Shown in pieces: positions 21,751-33,339 of a stretch of 64,000 nt of DNA. Below the pieces are notes generated by a model. The model saw only the letters and a list, made by a program, of their open reading frames with translations. It was not told the DNA's origin and made no database searches. The position numbers were made by a program, and so were the translations under genes. Source of the DNA: Craspedostauros australis (taxonomy: Eukaryota > Bacillariophyta > Bacillariophyceae > Mastogloiales > Achnanthaceae); contig JAMXDE010000011.1 in NCBI GenBank assembly GCA_026770025.1, forward strand, positions 1,054,001 to 1,118,000. The letters are read 5' to 3'. Each line of letters begins with the position of its first letter. The first letter of the stretch is position 1.

Positions 21751-24700
21751 CTACGCGTCTCCGTCGGCCGACGCAGCAGCGGCAGCAGCTGCGGCCGCTT
21801 CTGCTGCTGGCTGGCCCACACTTTCCACCCAATCCACGGATGCCCGGAACACGAAACTGACGACGCACCCCCAAAATACAGAGCTCACGGCGTAGTACAT
21901 GCCATCCAGACGGAACAGAACCGGATCGTTGCCTTCCAGGATCTCCACGATGAATCGCGCCACAGAGCTCAGCGTTCCTCCGAACCCGGCAATCACGCTC
22001 ACCAGCACAGTACGTTCTCTCGGATCAGGGTTGCCAGCCAGGATGCTTCCCAAACTTCCCGACAATGCGCATGCCAGAATGTTACAGGTGAACGTTCCGA
22101 TGGGAAAGTTGGGTCTCCACATGTTCAGCTTGGATAGTCGCCATCGCGTGATCACACCCAACGGCGAGAAGAAGAGGCTGAGTGCCAACAGCCGTGCATC
22201 CGTGCTGCGGAAGAAGTTGAGAGCGGTCAGCTGGGCGACGAATGCAAGGATGAAGAGCGCAGTGATGATCGCACGCACCGATGGCGTCTCCGCGTTGTCT
22301 TCCTCTTCGTGGATCGTTCTGCGTCCCTTCGTTCTCGATTGGCGTGTCCTGTGCGACGGGAGAGGGTCATCGAGAGATGCTCCGTAAGAGCTGCTGTTGT
22401 CATCTTCGAAGTCGGATTCGTCATCCATGCTGAGGCGGATACCGTAACCTCGGCGTTCGTCGCGTCTGGTCTCTCGTCGGCATCGCCAGATGAAGATGTA
22501 CACGGCAACATGCTGCCCGAATCGGTACGATACGATGGGGAGCTGGATGCCCAGGCTGAGTCCCACAATCGCCTTGCCAAGCTCTCCCGCCTTCAGCAAT
22601 TGCACCATGGAGGAGAGCCACGATGAGAATGAACTCAGGGCACCGCACAGGCCAACCCTCAGACCCAGCATCAGATCTTCGCTCTTTTCTTCAGGCGACG
22701 TTCCCACATCCCATCCGTTCGCAAGGCTGACGCGGCTCATCCTGGCCAGCTTCTTCGATATCCGACTGGCGATGTTGCCAATGAGAATGTCGATGTCCGT
22801 GTGTTGTGCTTGGCCATAATCGATCACGTTGCCGCCGGGTGCTCTTGCATATGCCAGGTTCGTGTTGTGAGGCGTCGTGTGTGCGTGGAGCATCCCCTGG
22901 CCTTCGCTGCCTGCTGAAGCGTTTGATCGCTGCCGATTCATCGGAATTGTTTGATGATGCTGCGTTTGCAAAGTCGGTCGGTGCCCTGCCGCGCTTGGCT
23001 GCGGAGATAATCGATCATTCGTGACTGCTTGCATGGGCATCGGCTGGTGATGACCATTGGGTGTGGAATCACCTGACGCTTGGTTCATCGGAAGCCCGGA
23101 ATTGTCATCAGATTGCGTGTTCACCGATAGTTGCCTGTGCCTGTCCTGATTTATGTCATTTTCACTCCTTGATTTCCGAATCGCATCTCTGGCGGCGATG
23201 GAGGCAACTGCAGCTTCGGCAGGGGAGAGAACGCGGGTTGTTTGTGCACCGTTCGCTGGTGTGCCATGTGTTGACACAGAGGTTGGTGTTGTCGGTAAGT
23301 GCGACGTTGGTGTGAGCGTAGGCGCAGATGGACTCGCAGGCATGGACGCAGACGCTGGTGAAGGGACGTCCATGGGCCCTTCCTCTTCGAAGATGAGATC
23401 ATCGAACCCATCTCCATCCAGCGCAATCCCTTCATCTGCTTCGTCTTGAAGAGCCGATCCTTGAGAAATCATATTGGCAATGCCGTTTCCATTGCTGCTG
23501 TAGCTGGCAACCACACTGTTGCTTTCCACATCCATCGATTCCATTCGTCGTGAAGCATACATAGGCGATGATTCACCTGCGGGGCCATGCCTGCTGTTCC
23601 GCTGTTGTCCATCGTTGGTGTAGTTCTCGACCACGTCTACATCCTCCTTCTTGACGGGAAACAGCAACAGGCAGGGCGACATTCGTATTCTGCGTTCCAG
23701 TGCCAGAAGCTGCACTTCTCTGAGCTCAATTTGCAGATTCTGCTGCGTCCCTGGGGGTTGCCAACGACCTGGTGCGTTGGGTGTGCTTTGTGCTCCATTC
23801 CTCGCTTTCGACCGTTTGTTCCTTCTGCGCCTCATCCCTGGCGAGAACAGGCTGTCATGCGAACCGATAGAATCATGCCTTCGCTGCCTGTGCTCACGTT
23901 GCCCTGATCGAGCCCTACTGCCTCCGCCGCCACTGCTGCTGCCATCGCTGTTGTTATTGATACTCGTGTCCACCAGAGCATCCCAATAATCCAGCTCCTC
24001 CATCATGACCTCCTGCTGTTCGATCGAGGCTAGTGACATTTGCTGTTGCTGCACTTCTTGCTGCAAGCGCGGTGGGGTGAACCTGGTCGTGACGATCTCC
24101 ATGAGGTTCTCGCCGCTTCCCAGCAACCCGACAACGAAGCAAGAAAGGCAATTCAAGGGGAGGTTGACAAAGAGGGCGCTGTCCACCCGAAAGACTGAAT
24201 CGAAGAAACGGAACCAGTAGGCTGCTGCGAGACGGCAGAGGATACCGACCTGCGTGAAGAGGCTGAGGATGAGAAACTCGTCGTAGGCTGTCCAGAAGCT
24301 TTCGACGTACTCCATGTCCTCCTTCTGCTGCAACCTCAAAGCCCTCTCATGCTGTTCCTGCGACGGCGTTCGCTGCGGTGGACGCCTGCGCCTCTTGGGA
24401 CGCCCATGCCGCCGCCGTTGCCTCGAATGGGGTTGTGATGCTGGGGTTGACTGCGTTGAACGCATCGACAGAGGGGTCTGTGGCACACCGCGGTTGGCGG
24501 GTGCAGAAGTCATGGATTGTTTGTCGTGCTGGTGTGCCAACGATGACGACGAGGAGGCAGCTGTATCGTTGCTGTCACTGCGCTGTATCGTTCCGTGGTT
24601 ACTGCCATTCATCCTAGTACGACCGTTGGCAGAACCGATGGCATTATGACCATTGGCGTTGCCATTGGCACGGTTCATATGACCTTGTCGGCGATTTGCT

Positions 24701-25626
24701 CGAGTGGGTGTCTCTGCAGTGTGAGAGGGCGGCTCTGGACTCATCTGCTGAAACTGATTGGACGGAGCGCTTTGTGCATCCACAGGTGTTTGTGGGCCGC
24801 TGACATTGTTCGAGCTCCGCCGTTCATCCGGGGCGTGTGGCGGCGCAGCACCAGGACTGTCACCTCCAGGTTGGCCTCTGTTTGGACGGCTGGGGTGCAA
24901 GCCGGCACGCTGAGGATAGAAGAAGTCATGCAATGCTTTGCGACCTGGCTTGGCGATCGATTCCTCAAGTACACCGGTGAAGTCAGCCCACGCTTCTTCT
25001 GCAAGCGTATGATCAGCGTGATGGTTATGATGCGCATTTTCTTGTGATGAAACACGTTCGCCTTGCACATTGATGGCATGTTGACCATGGTCATTATTGG
25101 TATGCTCTCTGTGTCTGCGGTTCTGCGTTTGATGAGCTTCTGAGTTGAACTGAGCTGGCATCGTCGTACTGGCCTGTATATTGCGTCTCGCAGGTGCGTT
25201 CATGTTTGACGGCCCCCCTCCCAGCAGCTGCTGCTTTCGTTGCTCATACGATGAGCCTTGCTGTCGCTGTTGTTGTTGTTGCTGCTTGTGTTGTCGCCTC
25301 TGTGGAAGTGCTGATGTCGCTGCTTCTTGGTGTGAAGCGCTGGAAAGATATTGCTTCCTGTTGCTATCATTTGCACTGCCTTCACGATTATCATTCATGT
25401 GGATATTCGTCTCACTTTCAGCAGCAGCTGCATCTGCATCTGCATTGGCAGCACTTGTAGCAGCAGTAGCTACAGACGCATTGGCGTGGATGGCACGATG
25501 GGCCATCGTGGATTCCTGCATCGAGGAATCCGAGGCCGGTGAGTCTTGTTGCGCAGCGTGGATGGGACTGTGGCGGATCGCTGCGTCACCACCATCACCG
25601 TCCGTCGCACCCGAAGGCGTTGTCAT
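21751..25626 (-). CDS. FEX: Very long two-domain fluoride exporter (FEX/CrcB family)
   Basis: A single-exon frame of 1,291 residues from the first ATG at 25626. The frame opens slightly further up, at a GTG at 25686. Residues 1 to about 430 are low complexity (Gln, Asn, Ser, His). CrcB-type membrane segments start near 440 (VGILCR, FVNLPLNCLSCFVVG). A soluble insert of about 480 residues interrupts the domain. It resumes near 980 with GLCGALSSFSSW, the family's Gly-rich/Phe loop. A second CrcB domain spans about 1115-1285 (SPLGVITRW, FTCNILACALSGS, AGFGGTLSSVARF). Eukaryotic FEX proteins fuse two CrcB halves into one fluoride channel of the plasma membrane. They are normally about 350-450 residues, so the N-terminal tail and internal insert are exceptional. 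No ligand element is visible upstream. Confidence 0.85.
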   Translation of the reverse strand: MTTPSGATDGDGGDAAIRHSPIHAAQQDSPASDSSMQESTMAHRAIHANASVATAATSAANADADAAAAESETNIHMNDNREGSANDSNRKQYLSSASHQEAATSALPQRRQHKQQQQQQRQQGSSYEQRKQQLLGGGPSNMNAPARRNIQASTTMPAQFNSEAHQTQNRRHREHTNNDHGQHAINVQGERVSSQENAHHNHHADHTLAEEAWADFTGVLEESIAKPGRKALHDFFYPQRAGLHPSRPNRGQPGGDSPGAAPPHAPDERRSSNNVSGPQTPVDAQSAPSNQFQQMSPEPPSHTAETPTRANRRQGHMNRANGNANGHNAIGSANGRTRMNGSNHGTIQRSDSNDTAASSSSSLAHQHDKQSMTSAPANRGVPQTPLSMRSTQSTPASQPHSRQRRRHGRPKRRRRPPQRTPSQEQHERALRLQQKEDMEYVESFWTAYDEFLILSLFTQVGILCRLAAAYWFRFFDSVFRVDSALFVNLPLNCLSCFVVGLLGSGENLMEIVTTRFTPPRLQQEVQQQQMSLASIEQQEVMMEELDYWDALVDTSINNNSDGSSSGGGGSRARSGQREHRQRRHDSIGSHDSLFSPGMRRRRNKRSKARNGAQSTPNAPGRWQPPGTQQNLQIELREVQLLALERRIRMSPCLLLFPVKKEDVDVVENYTNDGQQRNSRHGPAGESSPMYASRRMESMDVESNSVVASYSSNGNGIANMISQGSALQDEADEGIALDGDGFDDLIFEEEGPMDVPSPASASMPASPSAPTLTPTSHLPTTPTSVSTHGTPANGAQTTRVLSPAEAAVASIAARDAIRKSRSENDINQDRHRQLSVNTQSDDNSGLPMNQASGDSTPNGHHQPMPMQAVTNDRLSPQPSAAGHRPTLQTQHHQTIPMNRQRSNASAGSEGQGMLHAHTTPHNTNLAYARAPGGNVIDYGQAQHTDIDILIGNIASRISKKLARMSRVSLANGWDVGTSPEEKSEDLMLGLRVGLCGALSSFSSWLSSMVQLLKAGELGKAIVGLSLGIQLPIVSYRFGQHVAVYIFIWRCRRETRRDERRGYGIRLSMDDESDFEDDNSSSYGASLDDPLPSHRTRQSRTKGRRTIHEEEDNAETPSVRAIITALFILAFVAQLTALNFFRSTDARLLALSLFFSPLGVITRWRLSKLNMWRPNFPIGTFTCNILACALSGSLGSILAGNPDPRERTVLVSVIAGFGGTLSSVARFIVEILEGNDPVLFRLDGMYYAVSSVFWGCVVSFVFRASVDWVESVGQPAAEAAAAAAAAASADGDA

Positions 25627-26884
25627 GGTAGGGCACTGCTCGTCTTGGTAGCCTGTGCGATTGGGTGAAAGCTCTGCTGCTCCCACTATGGGTATGGAGA
25701 GTCTCTTGTCCCAGCTGTCTCCTCAACGGATCCTCCAACGGCAGCAACACCATCCAAGCGGAAGCCGTTCGGTTGGCACCCGCAGCGTGGAATGAGATTG
25801 CTAATGCTAGTGTTAATGCGAGTGTTAATGCGGTGATGACAGAGTGCTGGGAGTGTGATGCTATGCTCGTCTACCTCCGACTCTTCTTATCTCCTGTTCG
25901 CATTCGTGCTGCGCTTTCTCTGGATCTACGAGTAGAGACGATGGTGCCGACCTCGGATCAGGTTTCCAATCGGCGAATTTGGCGACCTCTCTGTGTCCGC
26001 AGCTGCTCGTCTCATTCCTTTTCTTTGTGTTGGCTCTTCTCGTTTCCGCTCTCTTTCTCACCCAAACTCAACGCGTGAGCCATCGCGCTTCTTTGTTGTG
26101 CACACCATTCGCGTGCCCACGCTGCCTCCAACACGCCGCTTGTTGTTGTTCAGCCTCGCGGAATCGTGTTGTTTGCGTGTTGTTTGTGGGCCAATCAATC
26201 GACTTAGTCGATAATCTCTCGCCGACGACCCAATTTGATCAAAAGTCATTCTCAACGCACACGATTTGGATTCGGATGGGTCAGTCGCCAAAAATGGAGA
26301 ACAACCCCTGGATCTGCCGCCAACAGAGGGAGATCGCACAAACACACAACACGCATGGAGCACGCACAAAAACAAGAGTCGAATCCGACACGCAACAATC
26401 ACACAAGAAGGAGGCATCTCGCTGCGACGAGGGAGGGAAGAGAGGCGCCGCCAACAGAGACCACATCTTGTACAGCGCCTCTGCATCGCGTTGTCATTCC
26501 GCCTGCGTGTGCTCTGTTCCTACTCTTCTCCTGTCTACTATACATGCAGAGAGGTGATAGGTGGGTGATACCCGTACAGGTATAATACCATACTCGTATA
26601 ATACATACGAAGAGATCATCAAGTCAACTCCAAGTCAAGCCAAGCGATAGCAGCAGCCTCGATCTTCGTTGTGTTGTTGGACAGCAAGGAGCGTCAACCA
26701 AGAGACTTCTGGTCGAACCCTTTCTTCGCTATCTTTCCTCAGAACGCCGAAGGTGGCAGTGACCGGTTTGGAGGCACAGACAGGACAGGCCAGGACAGGA
26801 CAGGCCGAAAGAGGATAAACACAATCAAGAGGAGCACATACTTTCGTCAGGCGCAGGAACAGCAACGATCAACCACCAGCCACC
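25627..26884. other. Divergent intergenic region between FEX and DENN-ENTH genes
   Basis: About 1.26 kb that should contain two promoters. A repeated TATAATACCATACTCGTATAA-like stretch lies near 26581-26608 and short GGACAGGAC repeats near 26780-26805. I see no supported gene. Confidence 0.5.
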
Positions 26885-29800
26885 ATGTCCGCTAACTACC
26901 AACAGGCTCAGCAGCCGCAGCAGCAGCCGCAGCAGCAGCAGGTGCAACCATCACCACAGCCACAACAACAACAGCAGCCGCAGCAGCACAATGTGACTCC
27001 GCTATTCGATCTATTCCTGGACCTACCGCATCCTCTGGGATCGACGGCATGCGCTCCCCCAGTCATCCTGGGTGGACCCACATCGTCACCGGCAATGGAA
27101 AAGGAGCTCACCTCCAACATGTCTCGTATTGCAAGGTTTGCGTTCCCAGAATTTGATGATGCCGTCGCTGCCAACGTCCCGCGCAACCAGGCCATCAATC
27201 GGTACAGCATGTACGCCATGCAATCCACCGTGTTCCAGCAGTACACCTTCAGCATGCAGCTGCAGTCTGGTGTGCGCTTGCATGGCCACGTGCGCCGCTA
27301 CCTGCCCAGCCACACCGTCGCGAAGACTCGGTACGATGTCGGTCGTCGTGGAGAGCGGGCGCTCATCATGATGACCCGTTCCAATGGAGGGGATCTGGTG
27401 TATTCTTCCATCCTCAAGTAAGTATAATACCATACTGGCAGATGTTGTTGGTTGGCATGCCCAATGCTCTGCCCTCTTCCCTCCAGCGTATCGTAATCAT
27501 AATGTCCGTACGCGATGACAGCAATCCATTTCAACCACTCGCTCACACAATGCACACACAACACCCTGCCTTTCCTCACGTTTTCTTCTCCGTTCTGCTT
27601 CTCGGTCACGCCACCCCCGTTCCTTCTCTTGCGCAGAACTCTGGACGCGATATCTTCACAGCAATCGACATTGAAGAGCGACGAGATGCCACATGCTGAC
27701 AATCCACAGAAATGGTTCTTGCACGCTCTCTTCCGGCAGCACCAAGCGCTGGTGGCTCGCTTTGCCGCCTTGCCACCGCAGGAGCGCAAGCCAATGGTGC
27801 TGACCATCGAAGGTCTGGAGGCGGGTGACATCAACGTGAGCTTGATGAAGCAGGTTGATACTTCTCGGTACCTCCTCCCAACGACCCTCCTCACCGGCAC
27901 CCCGACTGGCATCGAGAGCATCATGACCGCCTCCATCCTCCCCATCATTCGCGTCATTGGAGTATCCAACACCATGCGTCTCATTTCGGCACTTTTGTCA
28001 GAACGACGCGTCCTGCTCATGTCGGCATCGGCGACCCGTCTGGGACAGTGCACGCGCTCTGCCCTCTCCATCATCGCGCAGGGACTGCTGAATTGGCAGC
28101 ATCTGTACATCCCCGTGCTGCCACCGCATCTCTTCCAGTACCTGGCCGCCCCTGTCCCATACCTCATCGGCATACTCAAGGCTCTCAAACCACGCCTTGA
28201 CAGCACGAAACCGACTGACTTGGGGGAGGTCGTCATCATCGATCTCGACATGAATACGATGGAAACTCGAGGCATCGCGCCACACGAAGTATCGCGCAAG
28301 ATCCCTGATCTCATCCGTCCGGGCATGGGAGAGGGTTCGTCCTCGGCCAACATGTCCGCCACCGAACAGCTGGCACAGGACATGGTCGACTTGTTGAAGG
28401 TCGACAAGCGGGCATTGTATGGAGAGTCGACGTTGACCAACGTCTCGGAAACAGCCGCGAAGGCAACCAAGGCAGTCAAAACGGGCCTGCTCAAGTTGAG
28501 AGACAAAGGCAAGCAATTCCTGCGCGATCGGGCAGGCGTCAGTGGCATAGGCGCAGATGCAAAGGTATCGCCGGAGAAACAGCAGCCGGGATCGCAGTCA
28601 TCGTCAAGCGACAATGGACCACCAACGCCAGGATCGTTGATCCCGGACTTCATCTATTCCCAGGGGTCTCAGAACGAAACTGCCGAGGAGGAAGCGCGGA
28701 TCGCATTCACTTCGTTCTTTCTGTCCATGTACGGGGACATGCGCTGGTACCTGGCTGCCGCTCCTGGCAAGCTGCCCGAGCTTGATAGACAGCGATTCTT
28801 GCAGCAAAAGCGAGCATCAGGCGACGAGCACACGTCCATCTGGCCTCTCCTTGGAAACTTCTGCCAAACGCAGATGCTGGAGCAGTTCGCGAACGCGAGG
28901 GTGGAAGAGGTCCGAACGCGCATGCCAGTCACTGCGGCATCGCCGCTCTTCTCGCAATGCGCCAACTACCACCGGCTTCACAACATCGACTTTCATCCAT
29001 TGAACGTGCGCCGCGTGGCCAGGCAGGTGGCACAGCACAACCCATCCCGCCGTATCCTGCAAACGACAGCAAGGAGGATGGCAATGCTGTTGACTTCCAA
29101 CCGAACGTTCGAAGGTGACTACAACAAGACAGTGGCGCAGCTCGTGGAACAGTGCCGCGAATGCAGTTCCGTCCTCTTCGATGTCATGTCCGTCATCTGG
29201 GTGCGCATGAGGGATTCGAAGGGATTGCATTGGAAGCACGGGTACCAAGCGCTCCAAATTCTTCGGAATCTGCTCTACCATGGACCGATGGCAGCCATCG
29301 CTGAGGCGACCGACGGCATGGACAAGATCCGATCCATGAAGTTTTACAACGACAACATGAGATCACAAATCTGCACGCAGATCCGGCATGCGGCAAGTCA
29401 GGTGTACAACCTCTTGGTGGATCGAGCCAAGCTGTTCGCAGTTCGTCGTCTTTGCCTCAACAAGCGCCGGTTGCTCCGACGGCCTGATCAGGGACATGTA
29501 AGTGCGCAGCGTCGGGTGCATTGCACGTCGAGAGTTGGACGTTGGACATTGAACGTTAGGCATTGGGCAGTTCCTCGACTTTGTTTCATGCGATTGCATC
29601 ACTGCGTCTGGTAGTATGAACTGTTTTGTACCACCCTCGCTTTCTGCTCAGTATCTCACCATGCTCCATGCTGCTGGTTTTGTTGATATCGCCATTGTCG
29701 TACGGCACAACCGTCTCCTTCTCCAACCACAGTACATCAAGGATTCACGAATTCGTCCATCCCATTCCTTCAAGGCCATTCACGCAGCCTTCCACCCAAA

Positions 29801-30395
29801 TGCCAGGGGTCAAGTGGCGCCAGCACCTGCCAATCCAGCAAACGCGGTCGCCCAGTTCACAGCGATGCAGAATCCTGTTGCCGCCCCATACCCAGGACAA
29901 GCAGCCGTGGGTAGCTACCAACAGCAGCAACAGTACCAGGAGAATCCATTTGCACTCACAGCCCCAGGCCAACCGGCGCCTGCACCAACGGCAACGGCAA
30001 ATGGAACAAGCGCGGCCCAGGATGTGCTGGGTCTGTTCGATACCATGACAATCTCCAACAACGCCGCCAAGCCTCCTGGAATTGCGGGCACACCAGCAGC
30101 TCACGATCCCTTTGCTTCATCCGTAACGCCTGCGCCGCAAGCAAACACCAGCGCCTTCCAACAACAGCAGCAGCAGCCACTTCAACAGCCGCAACCACAG
30201 CAACAGGCGTACGGTCAGGTCGGTGGGTATCAGGCTGCCCCAGCACCGGCGCCATCAGCGCAGCATGTGTACTACCAACAGCAGCAGCAACAGCAGCAGC
30301 AACAGCAATACCAGGTGCAGCGACAACCACAGCAGCCAGCTGCTGCGAATGCTCCGGCCAACCAACAATTCGACCCATTCACCAATCCTTTCTGA
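26885..30395 (+). CDS. DENN-domain protein fused to an ENTH domain with NPF/DPF tail
   Basis: Three exons, 26885-27417, 27637-29497 and 29733-30395, give 1,018 residues with GT-AG introns of 219 and 235 bp. After a Gln/Pro-rich start, residues of about 38-560 look like a tripartite DENN module, the Rab guanine nucleotide exchange fold. The core has HLYIPVLPPHLFQYL and PVPYLIGI near 330-355. Residues of about 665-795 resemble an ENTH domain (VMSVIWVRMRD, HWKHGYQALQIL, the latter like epsin's NWRHVYKALTLL). The Gln-rich tail carries NPF near 868, DPF near 921 and DPFTNPF at the extreme C-terminus, motifs that bind EH domains and the AP2 appendage. I infer a clathrin-linked endocytic adaptor with Rab exchange activity. 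The combination of DENN and ENTH in one protein is unusual. Confidence 0.82.
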
Positions 30396-31085
30396 TGGGA
30401 TCACTTGCACACAGATGGCCATTTGCATCGAGGTGGCAGCTGCATCACCAGCAGCAGACGATGACAATGACAATGACGACGATGAAACCAAACCACACCA
30501 CCCCGCACTACACCAAACCAAAGCAAAAAAGCACACGTAAGAGTAAACAATCACAAACTTAAACTTTAATTTTATGTCCCAAGCATGAAACGTCCCCACC
30601 ACCAAAACTTGTTGTGATCGTGTTCCCAATCGCGGATGTGGTGGTCGGAATTTGTGGAGAAGGACGGACGGAGGGATCGTGGAATGGAAGCGGCAAAAGG
30701 AGAGAGGCACAAAGCGCCCATCAGAGCTTCGGCACACACGTTTTCATTTTCTCCCATGTCCAATCATTTGACGAAGGCGAGCATGCGACCAACTCGTCCA
30801 AGCACTCTACGGCCTTCTCGTACACGGAACAACAGGTGCTGACGAAACAGAACACGAACAGTCCCCTCCGCCTCGCTGTCGACGACAGGCGCGGCGGCGA
30901 CCGCAACGCACAAAGAAAGTCCGACATCCGCATCCGTCTTCGCTGCGATACCGTGTGCTGGCACGCAACCTCCTCTGCTGTCCACCGACGAACATCCCGT
31001 ATTCTCGCGAGCCCTGGTCGGAACTTCTCGTTTTCGCCAGTTTGTGGTCACAATTATCACAACTGCACGAAAGAGGACCAGAACC
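30396..31085. other. Intergenic region before the JmjC gene
   Basis: It contains a GACAATGAC-type short repeat near 30460-30485 and no supported gene. The right part is the probable promoter of the JmjC gene. Confidence 0.5.
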
Positions 31086-33065
31086 ATGGAAGCACAAGCT
31101 GAGAAAGGAGACGGCGCCGTCGCTCCCAATCATGCCAATCGCCATGTCGCCAAGTTCCTCACCTTGCCCGATTCTTCCGATTCTCTGCAATCCAGCTGGG
31201 TGCAGATCGTGGAGGATGGCAGGACCTTGACGTCCGAGCGATTGCGCGACAACAAAGACATCACCCTCACCAAGCCGATCCTCGTCAAGGACAAGCCAGA
31301 ATCCATCGGGATGAAGATCCAATCCTTGTCCAAGCGGGAGGTATCGATCCGTGACATTGCCGACATCATTGGCCACAATCATCCGGTTCATGTCATCGAC
31401 GTGGAGCATCAGGAGGAACTGGAAGGCTGGACGTTGGAAGACCTCGTGAATTACTTCGAGGATAACGAGCGGCTGATGTACCGTCGGCAGCAGGAGATGG
31501 CGAAGTCTTCCCAGAGCGATGTCAGTCCCACAGGTCGCAGCAGCCGTCGGCGTCGCAAGGCTGCCCAGAGATGCATGAATATGACAGCCAACAAACCTCG
31601 AGTTCTCAACCAGATTTCGTTGGAATTCTCCAAGACGGCCTTGATGGAGAGGATCGCAAGTCCCAGCTTCGTGCGCGAGATAGATTGGATCGATCATGCC
31701 TGGCCGGGGTTTGACCAGCGTGACAGCCAATCCGTGTATCCCAACGTACAGTACTACTGTCTGACGTCCGCGGGAGGATGCTACACGGATTTCCATATCG
31801 ACTTTGGCGGAACCTCTGTCTGGTATCACATCCTGCAGGGCAAGAAGGTATTCTGCTTGATTCCGCCCACCAAGAAGAATCTCGCCACCTACGAGGAATG
31901 GCTGTGCCGACCAGATCAGGCCGAGGTGTTTTTGCCCGACATGATGCAGAACCAGGAGGAGGTCCTGAGGTTGACGCTGCACGCAGGTCAGACCCTCATC
32001 ATCCCCGCCGCCTACATCCATGCCGTGTACACACCAGATGATTCGTTGGTCCTGGGAGGCAACTTCCTTCATGGCATGGACATTGCCACGCAGCTGCAGG
32101 TCCATTGCATCGAGGCCCGCACCAAGGTGCAAGAGAAGTTCCGCTTTCCATTCTTCCAGACTCTGCATTTTTATGCTGGGGGTATGTACTTGGATAGGCT
32201 ACGTCGCGGCACAGTATCGGAACGAGAGGTTGAGGGGATGGGGGATCTTGTGCACGTGTTGGAAGAATGGTGGAAGGTTCACGCCCTCCAGACAGATATG
32301 GGGACCGGGCCATCGGTACAGGGGGCTGCGAAGCATGCGATGCTGAGCAATCAATGCGGAAGCGTTGACGAGTTTCTGCAGAATCTGCGTGAGGAGTACA
32401 TCAGAGTTAAGAATCACGGTATATCTCCCACGACGAAGACACCCAATACTACGACTGCATCAACCACAAAGAAGCCCGCCAATGATGCCAAGAGCACACC
32501 GGTGCTTCGCTTGAAATTCGCGCTTGGCAAGGGACGCCCGACGGTTAGCGGCGGCGACGGATTGTCAAGTCAGCAAGCAGCCATTGAAGCTCAGGCTGAT
32601 CAACCGCAACATTCCGACGCCATGATCCACAAACACACAAGTCTTGGAAAACATCAGCGGTCAGACTACGACCCGCCTCCGAAACCGAAGGTCAGACGGC
32701 TTCGGATAAGCCTATCCCTCGGGGCGCGCAAGGCCCACGATCCATCTCAAGATGCTGCCAGGCCTCGTCCCAAGAAGAAGCGGGAAGACACGCGATGGAT
32801 AGTCGGGGAGGCACGCGATGCAGACGATGGCGAATGGCTCCCGGGATCCGGTGGAAAGATGAAGCAGCCACGAGATCAATCCACCATTCGATCAAAATCG
32901 AAACATACACGCACTGGTCCGGGAGGCAATGGCGACGGTGGCGACGGCGACGGCGACGACTACATTGTCAGCGCAAGTGTCAGGAAGACCAAGAAATGTG
33001 AAGCTGTTGCCCGTAGCAACAGCATTTCGTCACGGCAACGGTTGATGAAGAGGTTCCGGTCCTAG
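31086..33065 (+). CDS. KDM2/KDM7-like JmjC histone lysine demethylase
   Basis: A single exon of 659 residues. The ATG at 31086 is the first in frame and sits in AACCATGG. Residues of about 40-130 match the region before the JmjC core in KDM2/KDM7 proteins (FEDNERLMY). The JmjC core has NVQYYCLTSAGGCYTDF, then His237 and Asp239 in FHIDFGGTSVWYH, Lys in LQGKKVF, and the distal His312 in IPAAYIHAVY. This gives a complete Fe(II) triad with the expected spacing. These dioxygenases use 2-oxoglutarate to remove methyl groups from histone lysines in the nucleus. The C-terminal 230 residues are basic and low complexity, with likely nuclear localisation patches (PRPKKKRED). No PHD or CXXC reader is encoded in this exon. 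An upstream reader exon is not seen. Confidence 0.9.
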   Translation: MEAQAEKGDGAVAPNHANRHVAKFLTLPDSSDSLQSSWVQIVEDGRTLTSERLRDNKDITLTKPILVKDKPESIGMKIQSLSKREVSIRDIADIIGHNHPVHVIDVEHQEELEGWTLEDLVNYFEDNERLMYRRQQEMAKSSQSDVSPTGRSSRRRRKAAQRCMNMTANKPRVLNQISLEFSKTALMERIASPSFVREIDWIDHAWPGFDQRDSQSVYPNVQYYCLTSAGGCYTDFHIDFGGTSVWYHILQGKKVFCLIPPTKKNLATYEEWLCRPDQAEVFLPDMMQNQEEVLRLTLHAGQTLIIPAAYIHAVYTPDDSLVLGGNFLHGMDIATQLQVHCIEARTKVQEKFRFPFFQTLHFYAGGMYLDRLRRGTVSEREVEGMGDLVHVLEEWWKVHALQTDMGTGPSVQGAAKHAMLSNQCGSVDEFLQNLREEYIRVKNHGISPTTKTPNTTTASTTKKPANDAKSTPVLRLKFALGKGRPTVSGGDGLSSQQAAIEAQADQPQHSDAMIHKHTSLGKHQRSDYDPPPKPKVRRLRISLSLGARKAHDPSQDAARPRPKKKREDTRWIVGEARDADDGEWLPGSGGKMKQPRDQSTIRSKSKHTRTGPGGNGDGGDGDGDDYIVSASVRKTKKCEAVARSNSISSRQRLMKRFRS

Positions 33066-33339
33066 CACTCGAGTTAGGGGGTGCTGTAGCGTGGGCGTGG
33101 GAGTTGCCGAACATAGACGGTCCAAGCAACATATGAGTACGGATATGGCACGATCGCGTATGAAAATTGGAAGGGGAAGATAATTTTAATAGAATTGGTT
33201 ATGATGCAACTCAAAGCATCTCTTGCTTGCACTCGTGCTTCTTCACACTTGAGTTGAAGAGAATACAGGACTTCCGTGAAACGACGCAAAGGAAACGTGA
33301 CGATCATGAGCATAGATCCAATCGCAGCACGTGGTCCGA
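33066..33339. other. Convergent intergenic region between JmjC and PEX14
   Basis: A short region holding the 3' ends of two genes facing each other. Nothing else is recognised. Confidence 0.5.
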
